NCBI GenBank assembly: GCA_944358665.1
Contig: CALVRP010000007.1
Span: 1-15,395, forward strand
Length of the DNA stretch: 15,395 nucleotides
Reading direction: 5' to 3'
From: an uncultured Bacilli bacterium
GTDB taxonomy: Bacteria; Bacillota_I; Bacilli_A; RF39; UBA660
Of this stretch, positions 14,715 to 15,395 are shown piece after piece. The position numbers were made by a program, and so were the translations under genes. The notes under the pieces are model-generated. The model was not told where the DNA came from, ran no database searches, and was given only the letters and a program-made list of their open reading frames with translations. How positions within the stretch are numbered: the first letter of the stretch is position 1; the number at the start of each line of letters is the position of its first letter.

Positions 14715-15248
14715 ATGAATGACTATAACAATATGAATTATTTTATGCCAAACATGCCAAATGATTTTTCATATTTAAATGAAATGCAAAATGTTAATAA
14801 TTGGGGGCAAAATACAGATATGATGAAACCAAATAAACCGAATATGAATCCTAATAATAATTTAAATTTTAATAAATGTGATTTTAATGGTAAAACAGAA
14901 CCTAATAGATTATATGATGTTTATAATGGTTTTATTAGAGGAAATATGTTTCCAGACTTATACAATCAATATAGAGTAAATAAACCATTTGAAGTTGAAC
15001 CATTAAATGAACAAGCAGAACTTTTAACATATATCGATGCTTATAGTTTTGGCGCACATGATATAAACTTATATTTAGATACACATCCTAATGATAAAGC
15101 GATGATTGATTTATTTAATAGGTATACTGATGAAAAAGAAAAATTAATTAAACAATATGAAAAAAAATATGGTCCACTATTTGTAAGTGGGGCAACTACT
15201 AGTCCTTGGAGCTGGAATAATGATCCATGGCCTTGGGAAAATAAATAA
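14715..15248 (+). CDS. Spore coat protein, CotJA-CotJB fusion
   Basis: 177 residues with an AGGAGGG ribosome site. Residues 1-60 are Asn/Met/Pro-rich and low complexity. Residues 66-87 (LYDVYNGFIRGNMFPDLYNQ) are CotJA-like. Residues 100-177 are CotJB: AELLTYIDAYSFGAHDINLY, then LDTHPNDKAM, NRY, YGPL and the hallmark DPWPWE. In B. subtilis cotJA and cotJB are separate genes of about 80-90 codons, in an operon with cotJC; here the two domains are joined in one frame. The products are spore inner-coat components assembled with CotJC. The gene sits 14 bases before cotJC. Expression is expected under a sporulation sigma factor, but I found only a weak match for one upstream. Confidence 0.88.
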   Translation: MNDYNNMNYFMPNMPNDFSYLNEMQNVNNWGQNTDMMKPNKPNMNPNNNLNFNKCDFNGKTEPNRLYDVYNGFIRGNMFPDLYNQYRVNKPFEVEPLNEQAELLTYIDAYSFGAHDINLYLDTHPNDKAMIDLFNRYTDEKEKLIKQYEKKYGPLFVSGATTSPWSWNNDPWPWENK

Positions 15249-15262
15249 GGAGGAAATTTCTA

Positions 15263-15395
15263 ATGTGGAAATATGAAAAAAAATTACAATATCCCGTTAA
15301 TATCAAGAAAAAAGATTTAAAAATGGCTAAATATATAATCACGCAATATGGCGGTCCCGCAGGGGAATTAGCTGCCGCTTGGCAATATTTAGACC
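15263..15395 (+). CDS. cotJC: CotJC, manganese-catalase-like spore coat protein, N-terminal part (cut by window edge)
   Basis: The first 44 residues are visible, from ATG 15263-15265 with an AGGAGG site at 15249-15254. The start MWKYEKKLQYPVNIKKKDLK followed by MAKYIITQYGGPAGELAAAW is typical of CotJC, a ferritin-like di-manganese catalase family protein of the spore coat. The metal-binding residues lie beyond the edge. Its place just after the CotJA/B fusion confirms the operon. Confidence 0.92.
   Translation, partial: MWKYEKKLQYPVNIKKKDLKMAKYIITQYGGPAGELAAAWQYLD

Noticed and set aside
1..15395. CRISPR array
   Set aside because: No set of regularly spaced short repeats was seen; the repeats present are gene duplications, palindromes and the tRNA-end copy.

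Overview
The window comes from a very AT-rich, spore-forming member of the Bacillota, probably an uncultured gut-type Bacilli or Clostridia lineage. The evidence is strong AGGAGG-type ribosome sites, an encoded CCA on tRNA-His, and a spore-coat cotJ operon at the right edge (14715 to end). TGA is used as a stop (13394-13396), so the standard bacterial code fits. The right edge (tRNA-His plus cotJ) looks like ordinary chromosome. Nearly everything to its left looks like an accessory, defence-type island.

Layout. 1-326 (-) is the N-terminus of a Fic-family protein. 661-1722 (+) is an orphan HsdR_N-like PD-(D/E)XK protein ending at a bidirectional terminator. 1792-7137 (-) is the most interesting part: a five-gene operon read leftward from a strong promoter at 7159-7187. 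In transcription order it holds a 40-residue Cys-tailed peptide gene (7015-7137), a leaky hairpin, a radical SAM/SPASM maturase, a PP2C phosphatase, an APH-like kinase and a HelD-type helicase. 7214-9718 (-) is a second HelD with an internal ~170-residue duplication. It lies directly upstream, and its 3' end is about 92% identical to that of the first HelD. 9972-10566 is a decayed gene. 10556-13576 (-) is a three-gene operon: a ribbon-helix-helix protein, a nuclease-methylase fusion and a specificity subunit. It resembles a BcgI-like restriction-modification system and sits behind a promoter covered by two identical palindromes. 13784 to about 14300 is a broken IS30-type transposase. 14489-14565 (-) is tRNA-His with its own promoter and terminator. 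A diverged copy of the tRNA 3' end plus terminator lies at 9818-9876, so 9.88-14.43 kb may be an insertion beside the tRNA.

How the genes may work together. The peptide and the rSAM/SPASM enzyme form a recognisable RiPP pair, which would put thioether or similar crosslinks on the Cys-rich tail. The tightly coupled phosphatase and kinase could add and remove a phosphate on the peptide or on a partner. HelD proteins bind RNA polymerase and, in some actinobacteria, protect it from an RNAP-directed antibiotic. HelD genes on both sides of the peptide operon therefore suggest, without proving, an RNAP-directed product or RNAP-linked immunity. No exporter, protease or dedicated immunity membrane protein is seen, which leaves open an intracellular defence or stress role. 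I do not recognise this gene combination as a described system.
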